A DNA stretch of 64,000 nt from JAXMCK01 sp046349395 (GTDB lineage: Bacteria; Pseudomonadota; Alphaproteobacteria; Geminicoccales; Geminicoccaceae). Below the pieces are notes generated by a model. The model made no database searches. It had not been told where the DNA came from and saw only the letters and a list, made by a program, of their open reading frames with translations. The translations under genes and the position numbers were made by a program. Where the stretch lies: NCBI GenBank assembly GCA_046349395.1, contig JAXMCK010000003.1, positions 1,033,532 through 1,097,531 on the forward strand. Reading direction: 5' to 3'. Positions 44,674 to 54,899 of this stretch are shown here, piece by piece. The first letter of the stretch is position 1. Each line of letters starts with the position of its first letter.

Positions 44674-45417
44674 TCAGTTCGCCTGCATCAGCAGGGCGTA
44701 TTGGTCGAGCTGCCCGAGGTCGATTCCGTCACCCACCGCGTCGTGCGCCTGGCTCATCTGTCCGGCGGCGGCGTAGGCGAGGCCCAGATTGTTCTGCACG
44801 CGCTTCGGCGCGTCGGCGCGAGCCGCCAGGGGCCGAAGGATATCCAGCGCCTGGTTGGGGCGGCCCGCCAGCATCAGCGAGATGGCGTAGTTGTTCATCA
44901 CCGACATGTTGTCGGGTGCGAGCGAAGCCGCTGCCGCGTGGGCGGCCAGCGCCTCGGTGTGCCGGCCCATGATGTCGAGGGCCACACCCTTGCCGCTCAG
45001 CGCCTTGGCATCGCTCGGCTTTGTGGCGAGCACGCGGTCGAATGTGGCGAGCGCTCCCGGCGCGTCGCCGGTCAGAAGCTGCACGCGGCCCTCCTGGTTG
45101 AGGAGGACGGGATCGTTCGGCGCCTTGGCCAGCGCCTGCGCCAGGACATCCTCGGCCTGCGCCACGCCGCCGGCACGCAGCAGGGCGCCGGCATATCGGG
45201 CCTGTGCCGCCATGTCGTCCGGCGACTTCGTCGCCTCGACGGCATAGATCTGCAGGGCCACGCCCGGCTGCCCGCTCGCTTCGGCCACATTGGCGAGGCG
45301 CATCCGCGAGGCGCTGTCCGGCTCCCGCAGCGCTGCGGGCTCTTCCTTCGTGGTGCAGGCGGCGAGGAGTAGTGCGAGCAGCGCCAGGAGCAGCGTCCTG
45401 GAGCGACCTCTGCTCAC
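44674..45417 (-). CDS. tadD: TadD-like tetratricopeptide lipoprotein
   Basis: A 247-residue protein with a lipoprotein signal (LLLALLALLLAACTT, lipobox Cys at about 21). Several TPR-like units follow (AQARYAGALLRAGGVAQAED, ALATFDRVLATKPSDAKALSG, MNNYAISLMLAGRPNQALDI). TadD is the outer-membrane-associated pilotin/assembly factor of Tad secretion systems. It is last in the minus-strand operon, and its start overlaps the tadC stop (ATGA). Confidence 0.88.
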   Translation of the reverse strand: MSRGRSRTLLLALLALLLAACTTKEEPAALREPDSASRMRLANVAEASGQPGVALQIYAVEATKSPDDMAAQARYAGALLRAGGVAQAEDVLAQALAKAPNDPVLLNQEGRVQLLTGDAPGALATFDRVLATKPSDAKALSGKGVALDIMGRHTEALAAHAAAASLAPDNMSVMNNYAISLMLAGRPNQALDILRPLAARADAPKRVQNNLGLAYAAAGQMSQAHDAVGDGIDLGQLDQYALLMQAN

Positions 45418-46361
45418 TGCGAACTGCCCAGCGTCGAGATGAGCTGAATGATCGAGGGCCCGATCAGCACGATGAAAAGACTGGGCATGATGAACAGGAT
45501 GAGCGGCAGCACCAGCAGAGCCGGCAGCCTGGCCGCCTTTTCCTCCATCTGCAGCGTCCTTTCTTGGCGCATCTCCATCGAGAGCACCCGCAGCGCCTGG
45601 CTCAGAGGCGTACCGTACCGAATCGCCTGGGCCAAGGTCCGACCGAAGCGGCGATAACCTTCTAGGCCCGTACGTTCACCCATTCGCAACAGTGCCTCGC
45701 GCCGGTCGGGCAGGACGCGCAGCTCGCGGCTCAGCATCATGAACTCGCGGGCCGTCGGCGGATTGGAGCGGGCAAGCTCGTGCGCGATGCGGGTGACCGC
45801 GGATTCCAGCCCGAGGCCGGCCTCGCCGCAGACCACCATCAGGTCAAGCGCATCGGGCAGGCCGCGACGCAGCGCCGTCAGCACCGGCCGCCGGATGGCC
45901 TTCAGCGCCCAGTTCGGGCCGAAGACGCCCAGCACCAGCGTGCCGCCGAAGAGCGCGATGCGCATCGGCAGGCCGAAATGGAACAATGCGCCGTAGGCAT
46001 AGCCGAGGAAGGGCAGCACGATGAGTGCCACCACCTTGATGCCGATGAACACCGAGGCCGCACCGCGGGGGTTGAAGCCGGCGGCCTCCACGGCGCGCTC
46101 GACCTCGGCGAGGTCGTGGCCGGAGAACAAGGAGCTCTTCCGGACCCTGTCGCCGAGCCGCGCGAACAGTCCGGCGGTGCGGCGGGCCAGGGCACCGGTC
46201 GGCCGCACGGGATTCTTCGCCGGGAACATCACCATGCGCATGCGCGCCGTGAGGTCGCGCTCCTCGGCCGCGCGCGCCAGCATGATGGCGACCGCGATCG
46301 AGAGGCCGACGGCACCCGCGACCGACGCCAGGGCGAGGATCCTGGTGGTGTCGAGGATCAT
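45414..46361 (-). CDS. tadC: Tad pilus inner-membrane platform protein TadC
   Basis: A 315-residue GspF-type membrane protein. An N-terminal helix (LALASVAGAVGLSIAVAIML) is followed by a paired hydrophobic region (VVALIVLPFLGYAYGALF ... IALFGGTLVLGVFG). The cytoplasmic GspF motif has LPDALDLMVVCGEAGLGLE, and a C-terminal helix pair ends the protein. The ATG at 46361 overlaps the tadB stop (ATGA). Partner of TadB in the pilus motor platform. Confidence 0.9.
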   Translation of the reverse strand: MILDTTRILALASVAGAVGLSIAVAIMLARAAEERDLTARMRMVMFPAKNPVRPTGALARRTAGLFARLGDRVRKSSLFSGHDLAEVERAVEAAGFNPRGAASVFIGIKVVALIVLPFLGYAYGALFHFGLPMRIALFGGTLVLGVFGPNWALKAIRRPVLTALRRGLPDALDLMVVCGEAGLGLESAVTRIAHELARSNPPTAREFMMLSRELRVLPDRREALLRMGERTGLEGYRRFGRTLAQAIRYGTPLSQALRVLSMEMRQERTLQMEEKAARLPALLVLPLILFIMPSLFIVLIGPSIIQLISTLGSSQ

Positions 46362-47316
46362 TCGGCCGTGGCCTGCGTGATCAGGTAGTAGATGCTGATC
46401 GCACCCAGCACCATGAGTGTCAGCCCGATGACGAGCATCTTGAACCCGCGCGGGTCGCTCCAGAAGATGCCGAGATAGCCGGGCCTGATGGCGCTCATCG
46501 CACCGGCGCAGAGGAACGGCAGCACGATCAGGATCAGGGCCGAGGACGTCGCTTCGGCGGAAAGCGCCTTCGCCCGGGCGGCGATGGTCACGCGCTTGCG
46601 GACGATGTCGGCCAGGATCTCCAATGTCTCGCCGAGGCTGCCGCCGGACTGGGACTGCAGGCCCAGCGTCACCGACAGGAAGCCGTACTCGGCGACCTGG
46701 GTTCTCTGGTAGAGCCGAAGGAATGCCGACTCGATGCTGTTGCCGATCGCGATCTCGCCGCAGATCCGGGCGAACTGGGGACCGGTCGGTGCCGACATCT
46801 CGTTCGCCACGCCGCGCAGCGCCTCGGACACGGGCAGACCGGCGCGTACCGAGCGCAGCACCATGCCCAGCGCGTCCGGCACCTGCTTGAAGAGGGCCGT
46901 GCAATAGCGTTGGTGCTGCCAGTGGAAGATGGCCCGCGCACAGGCGAAGCCGCCCACGATGCTGATCGGCAGGCCGAGGAGCGGGCCGACATAGATGCTG
47001 GCGATCAGCCAGACGAGGAAGCCGGCCAGGACCGAGAGCACGGTCACCACGGGCCAGGCCAGGATGCGCTCCTCGGGCAGATCGCGGTTGATGCCCAGCA
47101 TCTGCACGAGACGCTGGACCAGCGGCTTGTCGTCGTGGCCGACGGCTCGGATGCTGGGCATGACGGGTGCCACCGCCGCCACGCCGCCGCGGCCGCGCAT
47201 GGCGGCCTCCTCCAGCCGCTCGCGCAGGTGCCGCTCCGTCTTGCGGTCGGTCAGAAAGAGGGCGACCGACAGCGGCAGGAGGGCCAGCACCATGATCAGC
47301 GTGAAGCCCACGCTCG

Positions 47317-47320
<4 letters not shown>
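46358..47320 (-). CDS. tadB: Tad pilus inner-membrane platform protein TadB
   Basis: A 320-residue GspF-type protein starting at a GTG that overlaps the tadA stop (GTGA). It has an N-terminal membrane helix (FTLIMVLALLPLSVALFL) and a middle pair (VVTVLSVLAGFLVWLIASIY, GLPISIVGGFACARAIF). The cytoplasmic motif is VPDALGMVLRSVRAGLPV, and SGGSLGETLEILADIVRKR precedes the last helices. It couples the TadA ATPase to pilus assembly. Confidence 0.9.
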
Positions 47321-48674
<1,354 letters not shown>

Positions 48675-48678
<4 letters not shown>

Positions 48679-49922
48679 CGCCTGAACAACCGTTTCAGCA
48701 GCGGCCGCTTCTCGACCGGTGCGGTCTGCGCGTCGACGCCGACGATCTCCTGGATCAAGGGCGACATGGCCTTGCGCAGTTTGGCGTCGCCGGCGGAGAC
48801 GGGCTTGCCGAGATTGGCCGCCAGCGGCAGCAGGTGGGGCAGGTCCGGCACGACGATGTCGGGTGCTTTCCCCAGCCCCTCGGCGACGAGCTGCGGCTTC
48901 AGGCCGCCCGGCATTCCGGCCCGGTTGAGCACCGTGATGACGTGGCTCTTCGCCGAGGTCGCCGCGGCGAGCTTGCGGATCGCCTCGGTGTCGCGGATGC
49001 CGACGAGGTCCGGCCGCAGCACGACGACGCAGTCGCGGACCTGCAGCATCAGCTCCCGCGTCCAGGACCGCGGCGGCATCGGCAGGTCGACCACGATGTA
49101 GCTGAAGCGGTGCCGCAGGAAATCGATCAGCCGCCGCACTCCATCCGGCGTGGGGGCCGGTACCTCGGTGAAGGGCTCCTCCGCCGACAGCAGGCGCAGC
49201 CGCCCCTGCACGACGACGGACATCCGGTCGACCAGCAGGGCGTCGATGCGGTCCGGGTCCTCCAGTACCAGGCGGAGGCCTGCCGTCGGCTGGACGCCCA
49301 GCATCATGGCCGTCGTGCCGCCGTGCAGGTGCAGGTCGAGCAGCAGGATGTGCCGCTTCGTGGCTTCGAGCTGCAGCGCCAGGTTGACCGCGATGGTGGT
49401 GGCACCCACACCGCCGCGTGCCCCGCAGACGGCGATGATGTGCCCGCCGCGCGTCGCCGCCGGCTTGTCCGCCGTCGAGGTGAAGAAAGGCCCGAAGAGC
49501 GAAGCGACGTTGTTCCGCGTCAGCGGCTTGTAGGCATACTCGCCCACCCCCAGCCCCTGCACGAGCCGGCGGTAGAGGCTGAGGTCGGCATTGTCGCCGA
49601 CGACCAGGACCCGCACGTCCGGCGTGCAGACGGCGGCCAGATCGCGCAGTGCTTCGATCGCATCGTCGGTGCCGGAGACGTCGACCAGCAGCACGTGCGG
49701 GGAAGGTTCCGACGCCAGGATGTGCGTCGCCGTCCTGACGTCGCCGTGCTCGATCCGGCCGCCCGCCGCCATCACGTCGGCGAGCCCGGCATGGATCGCG
49801 GCCTCGCTGTCCGCGTCCTTCACGAAGGCCCTGAACAGCGTGCGGCCCTTCTGCGCCTGCAGGCTGCCGCTGCCGGCTTCGACCGGCCGGAGATCGGTGG
49901 CGAGGCTCAGGTCACTGGACAT
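48675..49922 (-). CDS. cpaE: Tad locus MinD/ParA-like localisation protein CpaE/TadZ
   Basis: A 415-residue protein. An N-terminal receiver-like domain (about 20-135, HVLLVDVSG, VRVLVVGDNAD) is followed by a ParA-like ATPase with a deviant Walker A (CGARGGVGATT) in which the second Lys is replaced by Ala. DLPMPPRSW supplies the Walker B region. CpaE/TadZ positions the pilus machinery, typically at a cell pole. The ATG at 49922 overlaps the upstream gene by 11 bases. Confidence 0.88.
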
Positions 49923-50187
49923 CGACGTCGCGGGGGTTGAGCAGCTTTGCCGGCTGACCGGCCAGCAGCTTGTCGACGGCGACCGCGGAGGCGCCACCGC
50001 GGGCATCTTCCGCCCCGACCCCCATCAGGAGCTGGTTAGGGTCGGCCACCATCGCGTTCAGGTTGGCCACATTGGAGCCGTTCGGCGCCATGGTACCGGT
50101 CCGGTACAGCGGGTCCGAGTCGCAGGCGGCGAGCAGCAGGAGGAGGAGGGGGAGGGGGAGGGGGAGGGGGAGGGGGAGTTTCGTCAT
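49912..50187 (-). CDS. CpaD-like small lipoprotein of the Tad locus
   Basis: A 91-residue precursor. MTKL is followed by five Leu-Pro repeats, a Leu run and the lipobox LLAACDSD, so it is exported and lipidated. The mature part (DPLYRTGTMAPNGSNVANLNAMVADPNQLLMG) resembles the end of CpaD-type pilus lipoproteins but is much shorter. It sits between cpaC and cpaE, where cpaD is expected. Its signal peptide is encoded by a tandem repeat. Confidence 0.75.
   Translation of the reverse strand: MTKLPLPLPLPLPLLLLLLAACDSDPLYRTGTMAPNGSNVANLNAMVADPNQLLMGVGAEDARGGASAVAVDKLLAGQPAKLLNPRDVDVQ
50148..50177. repeat. Five tandem GGGGGA units in a signal-peptide coding region
   Basis: Five exact 6-bp units (minus strand CTCCCC), each coding Leu-Pro. 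A change in copy number keeps the frame but alters the signal-peptide length by two residues per unit. Confidence 0.88.
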
Positions 50188-50194
50188 GGCGGCA

Positions 50195-51727
50195 TCAGTC
50201 CAGGATGAAGCCGGCATCGATCGGCTGCAGGGGCGGTGCTGCCGGCTCGTGGGCCGAGGTCTGCCGCGACTCCAGGATCCGCTCCAGGTCCGTGGGTGCC
50301 CGATAATCGTCGAGCGGTGTGCGCAGGATTCCGGGATCCGAGACCGGCTCGACCAGATAGGGCGTGATGATGATCACCAGTTCGCTGGCGTTGCGCTTGA
50401 ACGAGTTGGACTTGAAGAGCGGCCCCAGCACCGGCAGTTCGTCCAGGCCCAGGACACCGCTGGTGAGCTGCGACGCGGTGTTCTGCAGCAGCCCGGCGAT
50501 GGCGAAGCTCTGGCCGCTGCCGAGCTCCACCGTCGTCTCCGCTCGGCGGACCGTCAGTGCCGGGATATGGACCGGCGGCAACCCGTTGCCGATCGGGATG
50601 TTGACCGCCCCGTTGTCCGACAGGTCGCTCACCTCGGGCCGCACGTGCAGGTTCAGCCGCTGCGGCGTCAGCACGGTCGGCACGAAGGAAAGGCTGACAC
50701 CGAACGGCTTGAAGACGATGGTGATCTGGCCGGTGTCGGTCGTCGAGACAGGGATGGGGAACTCGCCGCCGGCGAGGAAGCTCGCGGTCTCGCCGGATTG
50801 GGCCGTGAGGTTGGGCTCGGCCAGCACCGTGATGAGCCTGTCTTCCTCCAGCGCATCGATGATCGCGTTGATGTCGAAACTGCCGGAGCTGTAGCCGGCG
50901 CCGAAGCGGGCCGGCGGCAGCGTGGCGACGCTGGAAGCTGCCCGGGCGCCGAGATTGGTGAGCACTTGGTTGAGCGTATCGACGGCGGGCGCCCCGATCC
51001 CGCTCGTGATGAAGCCGAGCTTGAAGCCGCCGCTGCTGAGCAGCGCCTGCCAGTTGATGCCCAGCTCACGGATGATCTCGCGTGACATCTCGACGATGCG
51101 GACGCGCAGGTTCACCTGGATCTTGGAGAGCACGCGCAGATTGTTGACGAGCTGCCGCCCCTCGCCTGTGAAGCTGCGGACCACCGCCACGACCTGCTGT
51201 GCCAGTTCCGGCGTGGCCACCTCGCCCCGGATCTCGACCACGTCCGCGGCCCCGGCGATCTTCACGCCTTCGGCCCCGATCAGGAGCCGGTGCACCGCGG
51301 CCTCGACGACGGCCGGCTCCACCGGGGGTGCCTTCTGCTTGCCGCCGCCCATGAGGGCTTCCAGCGGATTGACCGGGGCGGCCGAAGCCTTTGCGGCGGC
51401 CGGGCTCTCCTTCACGACCACGTCGTAGGTGGCAACCGGCGAGCCGTCCGTGTTGGTGGCAACGATGCTGGTCCGGCCTGGTGCCACCGCCATGATGAAG
51501 AGTGTCGTCGCCGATGCGGGCTGCACCCGCGCCACGCGCGGATCCGCCGCCATCACCGTCGTCGCCGGCCCCGGCAACTGCACGAGGCGCCCCGTCCCGG
51601 CTTCGAGTGCCAGCGCCTGCTGGATCGGCATGGTCAGGGTCGCAGGTGCCGTCTGCTGCGCTTGCGCCAGTGACGGCGCGACGGCGGCGAGGAGGCATGA
51701 GGCAAGGAGGATGGCGGCCCGCATCAT
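50195..51727 (-). CDS. cpaC: Tad/Flp outer-membrane secretin CpaC/RcpA
   Basis: A 510-residue protein with a Sec signal peptide (AAILLASCLLAAVAPSLAQA). The N-terminal pilus-secretin domain (AGTGRLVQLPGPATTVMAAD, FIMAVAPGRTSIVATN) precedes a BON-like segment (VEIRGEVATPELAQQVVAV). The secretin core ends with LPVLGPLFKSNSFKRNASELV. It forms the outer-membrane channel for the pilus. It starts four bases inside the cpaB end (ATGA). Confidence 0.93.
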   Translation of the reverse strand: MMRAAILLASCLLAAVAPSLAQAQQTAPATLTMPIQQALALEAGTGRLVQLPGPATTVMAADPRVARVQPASATTLFIMAVAPGRTSIVATNTDGSPVATYDVVVKESPAAAKASAAPVNPLEALMGGGKQKAPPVEPAVVEAAVHRLLIGAEGVKIAGAADVVEIRGEVATPELAQQVVAVVRSFTGEGRQLVNNLRVLSKIQVNLRVRIVEMSREIIRELGINWQALLSSGGFKLGFITSGIGAPAVDTLNQVLTNLGARAASSVATLPPARFGAGYSSGSFDINAIIDALEEDRLITVLAEPNLTAQSGETASFLAGGEFPIPVSTTDTGQITIVFKPFGVSLSFVPTVLTPQRLNLHVRPEVSDLSDNGAVNIPIGNGLPPVHIPALTVRRAETTVELGSGQSFAIAGLLQNTASQLTSGVLGLDELPVLGPLFKSNSFKRNASELVIIITPYLVEPVSDPGILRTPLDDYRAPTDLERILESRQTSAHEPAAPPLQPIDAGFILD

Positions 51728-52560
51728 GGGAAGGCGATGTCCTTCTGCTCGTCGCCCTGGATGACACGCATCCGGGTGGCGATGGCCGGAGCCGGAGCGG
51801 TCAGCGCGGTCGACACGTCCGCACCGAACACTGGCTCAGTCGAAGGCGGAACGGGATCCGGTTTCCCGTCACTCGCGCGTACAGCGAGCGAAATACTACC
51901 GAGGCGTGTCGCGACGGCGACTCGCTCGGCCTGATCCGGCGTCACCTCAAGCGTCACCGTGCGGGCGGTGGGCGTGTCCACCTGATCGTTGGCATCGCGC
52001 ACTATCTGCGTGCCGACGGCGATGACCCGGACATCGCTGAGAATGGTCTCGCCCACGACACGGCGGCCAGGAGCGACGGCACCTGCATCCATCTCCTGCG
52101 TCAGGATCAGGTCGACATGGTCACCGGGCCAGATCAGGCCGGATGAGCCGGTGACCTGGTCCACGCCGATCGAGATCGCTCTGTTTCCGGTGCGCAAGAC
52201 CGCGGCGAGAAAGCCGCTGTCGCCGAATCGGAGCACGTCGAGCCACGACAGGACGGCGCCGGGGTTGAGGTAGCGCTTCAGCATGGCACCGCGCAGCTCG
52301 GTGCGAGACGTGTCGGTTTGCCGGATGGCGTCCTCCGGCACCTTGTCGGCGTCGACATCCTGCACGACGAGATCGTCGTCCTTCAGCATCCGGCCGAGCG
52401 GGACGGACTGCTTGAGGGTCAGAACCTGCACCTTGCTCGGTGCTTCTACCTTCTCGGCCTCGACGATCCGGCGTGGGGGAGCGAAGGTCTGCCAGCCGAC
52501 ATAGCCCAAGCCTGTGGCGGCGAGCAGCAGGGAGAGAATGAGCAGCAGCCGAACGGCCAT
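51724..52560 (-). CDS. cpaB: Tad/Flp pilus assembly protein CpaB/RcpC
   Basis: A 278-residue protein with one N-terminal membrane helix (LLLILSLLLAATGLGYVGW). A SAF/AFP-like domain follows (VPLGRMLKDDDLVVQDVD ... LRGAMLKRYLNPGAVL), then the conserved RAISIGVDQVTGSSGLIWPGDHVDLILT. It is the periplasmic partner of the secretin. First gene of the eight-gene minus-strand tad operon. Confidence 0.92.
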   Translation of the reverse strand: MAVRLLLILSLLLAATGLGYVGWQTFAPPRRIVEAEKVEAPSKVQVLTLKQSVPLGRMLKDDDLVVQDVDADKVPEDAIRQTDTSRTELRGAMLKRYLNPGAVLSWLDVLRFGDSGFLAAVLRTGNRAISIGVDQVTGSSGLIWPGDHVDLILTQEMDAGAVAPGRRVVGETILSDVRVIAVGTQIVRDANDQVDTPTARTVTLEVTPDQAERVAVATRLGSISLAVRASDGKPDPVPPSTEPVFGADVSTALTAPAPAIATRMRVIQGDEQKDIAFP

Positions 52561-53025
52561 GGTTTTTCAACTATTTCGAAAGCTTTGGCCAGAGACATAT
52601 AAATTAACTAAGCGCTAACCTGTCAAATAGCGATTCCCACCGCGAAAGCGTCGCACCGTACGCTCGACGCAACGTTTCTCCGCAAGCCGCATCTGCCCTC
52701 GGCGCTGCGTCGGGCCGCGGCAAGCTGCCCTCACAGCTACGGTCATTCACTGTCTGGTTGATATGCCGACCGCAGGTGTGCGAAGCGCCACCGACAGAGG
52801 CTTTTTTCCATATGGGGAAGAAAAACGCTGTATTTTAAGGGTTTAATGGCCAGCCTACCGGTCTGAGATGGATCCCGGAGACGTCTGCATCGGTACTCCT
52901 TTACGCCTCTCAGCATGCTTTTCGCGGCGAGCCTGAACTCGCCTTGTAATTGAATATTAACCTTCTTACCTAACTGTGTACGGGATGCCTTGGAGGTACA
53001 GGGCGCCGTAAGCGGAGAAAATTCA
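52561..53025. promoter_or_regulatory. Divergent promoter region between cpaB and flp
   Basis: This 465-bp AT-richer stretch lies between the divergently transcribed tad operon and the flp pilin gene and should hold both promoters and the flp leader. TTGTAA and TATTAA near 52,945-52,960 could be flp promoter boxes, but spacing is not ideal. No further gene is supported. Confidence 0.5.
52604..52619. promoter_or_regulatory. CtrA-like site upstream of cpaB
   Basis: TTAACTAAGCGCTAAC has the form TTAA-N7-CTAA, one base from the alphaproteobacterial CtrA consensus TTAA-N7-TTAA. It lies about 45 bases upstream of the cpaB start. In Caulobacter the pilin gene is under CtrA control, so regulation of this operon by CtrA is plausible but unproven. 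Confidence 0.35.
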
Positions 53026-53208
53026 ATGAACGCGATGATCATTTTTCTGCGCGCCCTGTTGGACCGCAAGGGCGTGACGGCGCTGGAATATGGCGTCATT
53101 GCAGCGGCTATCGTTATTGGCGTGGCCACTGTGCTGGTGACTGTGGGACCGCAGGTCAGCGGTGTGTTCACCACGGTTGGTGGCTCGCTCCCCGCCGCCG
53201 GCGGCTAA
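53026..53208 (+). CDS. flp: Flp-family type IVb pilin
   Basis: A 60-residue prepilin. MNAMIIFLRALLDRKGVTALEYGVIAAAI carries the Flp processing site: cleavage after Gly in RKG-VTALEYG, with Glu at position +5 and the Tyr typical of Flp pilins. The hydrophobic helix and short Gly-rich tail match the family. GGAG lies about 10 bases before the ATG at 53026. It is processed by CpaA (encoded at 56608) and assembled by the tad operon. A terminator follows, so the message is monocistronic. Confidence 0.93.
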   Translation: MNAMIIFLRALLDRKGVTALEYGVIAAAIVIGVATVLVTVGPQVSGVFTTVGGSLPAAGG

Positions 53209-53242
53209 GCGTCGGCCTAGACACAAGCCGTTATGCATGACC

Positions 53243-53280
53243 GACGGCAGGCTGAGAGATCAGCCTGCCGTCTTGCATTT
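53243..53280 (+). terminator. Rho-independent terminator after flp
   Basis: Perfect 13-bp stem GACGGCAGGCTGA / TCAGCCTGCCGTC with a GAGA tetraloop, followed by TTGCATTTT. Confidence 0.85.
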
Positions 53281-53324
53281 TGGACCATGTTTTCGATTGT
53301 GATTTCTTGAAGACGAGGTCGACG

Positions 53325-54014
53325 ATGTTCAACGGTCGACGCAGCCCGACACTCCAGCCCGACGTCGCTCCATTTCAGGTGACCACGGCGTTACCCAACG
53401 ACACGCGGGGCTCGGAGAAGACCCTCGGTGATGCGACCGTCGATTTGCTACTGGCCGCCATGTGGGGCCTGTTCGCCTACGCCCAGCTCCGGTCGTTTTG
53501 GCTGGACGGGCGGATCAGCTCACTGCTGGTGGCCCTGTTCGAGACGATCGTCCTGGTCATGTTCCTCGCCCGGACCAACGCCTCTTTCACCTCCTTTTCC
53601 CTCTCCGCCTGGGTGACGACGATCGGCGGCACCTATGCCCCGCTGCTGCTCCGCCCGATGGACCAGGGCTTCGACAATGCGCTGGGCACCGCCCTCCAGA
53701 TCGTCGGCGCCGTTCTTCAGATCGCCGCCATCTGCTCGCTCAATCGATCGATGGCGCTGCTGCCGGCCCTGCGCCGGGTGAAGACCGACGGGCTCTACCG
53801 TCTCGTGCGCCACCCGCTCTATCTGTCCTACCTCGTCGCGCAGGTCGGCTACGTCATCAACAACCCGACGGCCTGGAACATTTCGCTCGTCCTCGTCGCC
53901 ACGCTCTGCCAGATCGGCCGCATCGCGAACGAGGAAGCCGTCCTGCTCACCGACGAGCACTATGCCGACTATGCCGGCCGCGTCCGCTGGCACCTCGTTC
54001 CCGGCGTCTGGTAG
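53325..54014 (+). CDS. Isoprenylcysteine carboxyl methyltransferase-family membrane protein
   Basis: A 229-residue membrane protein with five or six hydrophobic helices, for example LLLAAMWGLFAYAQL and SSLLVALFETIVLVMFLA. The conserved cofactor-binding segment VRHPLYLSYLVAQVGY and the C-terminal EEAVLLTDEHYADYAGRVRW are hallmarks of ICMT/PEMT-like methyltransferases. It lies inside the Tad locus but no pilus link is known. The ATG at 53325 (GAGG upstream) is preferred to 53280, which lies in the flp terminator. Confidence 0.78.
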   Translation: MFNGRRSPTLQPDVAPFQVTTALPNDTRGSEKTLGDATVDLLLAAMWGLFAYAQLRSFWLDGRISSLLVALFETIVLVMFLARTNASFTSFSLSAWVTTIGGTYAPLLLRPMDQGFDNALGTALQIVGAVLQIAAICSLNRSMALLPALRRVKTDGLYRLVRHPLYLSYLVAQVGYVINNPTAWNISLVLVATLCQIGRIANEEAVLLTDEHYADYAGRVRWHLVPGVW

Positions 54015-54065
54015 GAGGTCGAACGGATCGACGGATCTCTTGATCCGGCAGTTCTCTCCGATCGA

Positions 54066-54467
54066 TCAGCTATCGGTGTAGCTGATCGTCATCGATTCGC
54101 TGACCTGGTTGCCGCTGATCCGGAACACGGGCAGCACGCCGACGAAGGGATACGACGCCGTGACGTTGAGCGTCGTCGTGCCGTTGGTGACCGACCTCGC
54201 CACACAAAGGGTCAGTCGCGCCGCGATTAGGAATGGCGTGCGGTCGCCGACACGCGTCGCCGGTACGGAGCAGCCCGAGACGGTGGTGTCGACCATCGCC
54301 TGTCGCGCCGCCAAGGCTGCCACCTCGCGTAGCGACTGCTGCGTGAAGTAGAATCGGCCGACATCCGCCGTGCCGAACAGCAGGGCGAAGAAGACGGGCG
54401 CGACGATGGCGAACTCGACGGCCGTGAGTCCCCGCCGGCATTGGGCGAGACGGCGGATGCTGATCAT
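54066..54467 (-). CDS. TadE-like pseudopilin-type protein
   Basis: A 133-residue protein with the TadE signature RRGLTAVEFAIVAPVFFALLFG near the N-terminus (a Gly-Leu-Thr processing site with Glu at +5). A periplasmic domain with a Cys pair (VSGCSVP, LTLCVARS) follows. Such minor pseudopilins are cleaved by the prepilin peptidase and help pilus assembly. The ATG overlaps the upstream stop (ATGA). Last gene of a three-gene minus-strand set. Confidence 0.85.
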   Translation of the reverse strand: MISIRRLAQCRRGLTAVEFAIVAPVFFALLFGTADVGRFYFTQQSLREVAALAARQAMVDTTVSGCSVPATRVGDRTPFLIAARLTLCVARSVTNGTTTLNVTASYPFVGVLPVFRISGNQVSESMTISYTDS

Positions 54468-54895
54468 CGGATCCTCGCAACGATATCGCCCCGCAACGGT
54501 GACAATCCCTGGAACAGAATTGTCGTGAACGGGCGGGTCACCGAAATGGTCACGAAGCGCTGGAGTGGGCTGGCGCAGGTCGTGCTGGTGCACGACACCG
54601 TTCCGGTGCCCGGGCAACGGCAGGTATAGGTAGGCGTCGCGACGGTGACATTCGTCCAGCCGGGAAGGGCGGCCTTGACCGCATTGACCGTTCCCGTCTC
54701 GTCGGTGGGTGTGAACATCGCGTACTGCGCGCCGGCTCGGGCGGCGGCCTCGAGGCGGATCGACTGCTGGATGGCGCCGCCGAGGTCGATGGTCGACATC
54801 AGCACCGTGGCCATGATGGGCATCACCGCCGCCAGTTCCAAGGCCGACAGGCCTCTGCGGTCGGCGAGTGCCTTGCGGAAATGATTCAGGTTCAT
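54464..54895 (-). CDS. TadE-like protein, second
   Basis: A 143-residue protein with RRGLSALELAAVMPIMATVLM, the TadE-type cleavage and membrane segment. The Cys-rich periplasmic part (YTCRCPGTGTVSCTSTTC) could form disulfides. It lies between a TadG-like gene (4-base gap) and another TadE-like gene (overlap). Confidence 0.83.
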   Translation of the reverse strand: MNLNHFRKALADRRGLSALELAAVMPIMATVLMSTIDLGGAIQQSIRLEAAARAGAQYAMFTPTDETGTVNAVKAALPGWTNVTVATPTYTCRCPGTGTVSCTSTTCASPLQRFVTISVTRPFTTILFQGLSPLRGDIVARIR

Positions 54896-54899
54896 GGGA

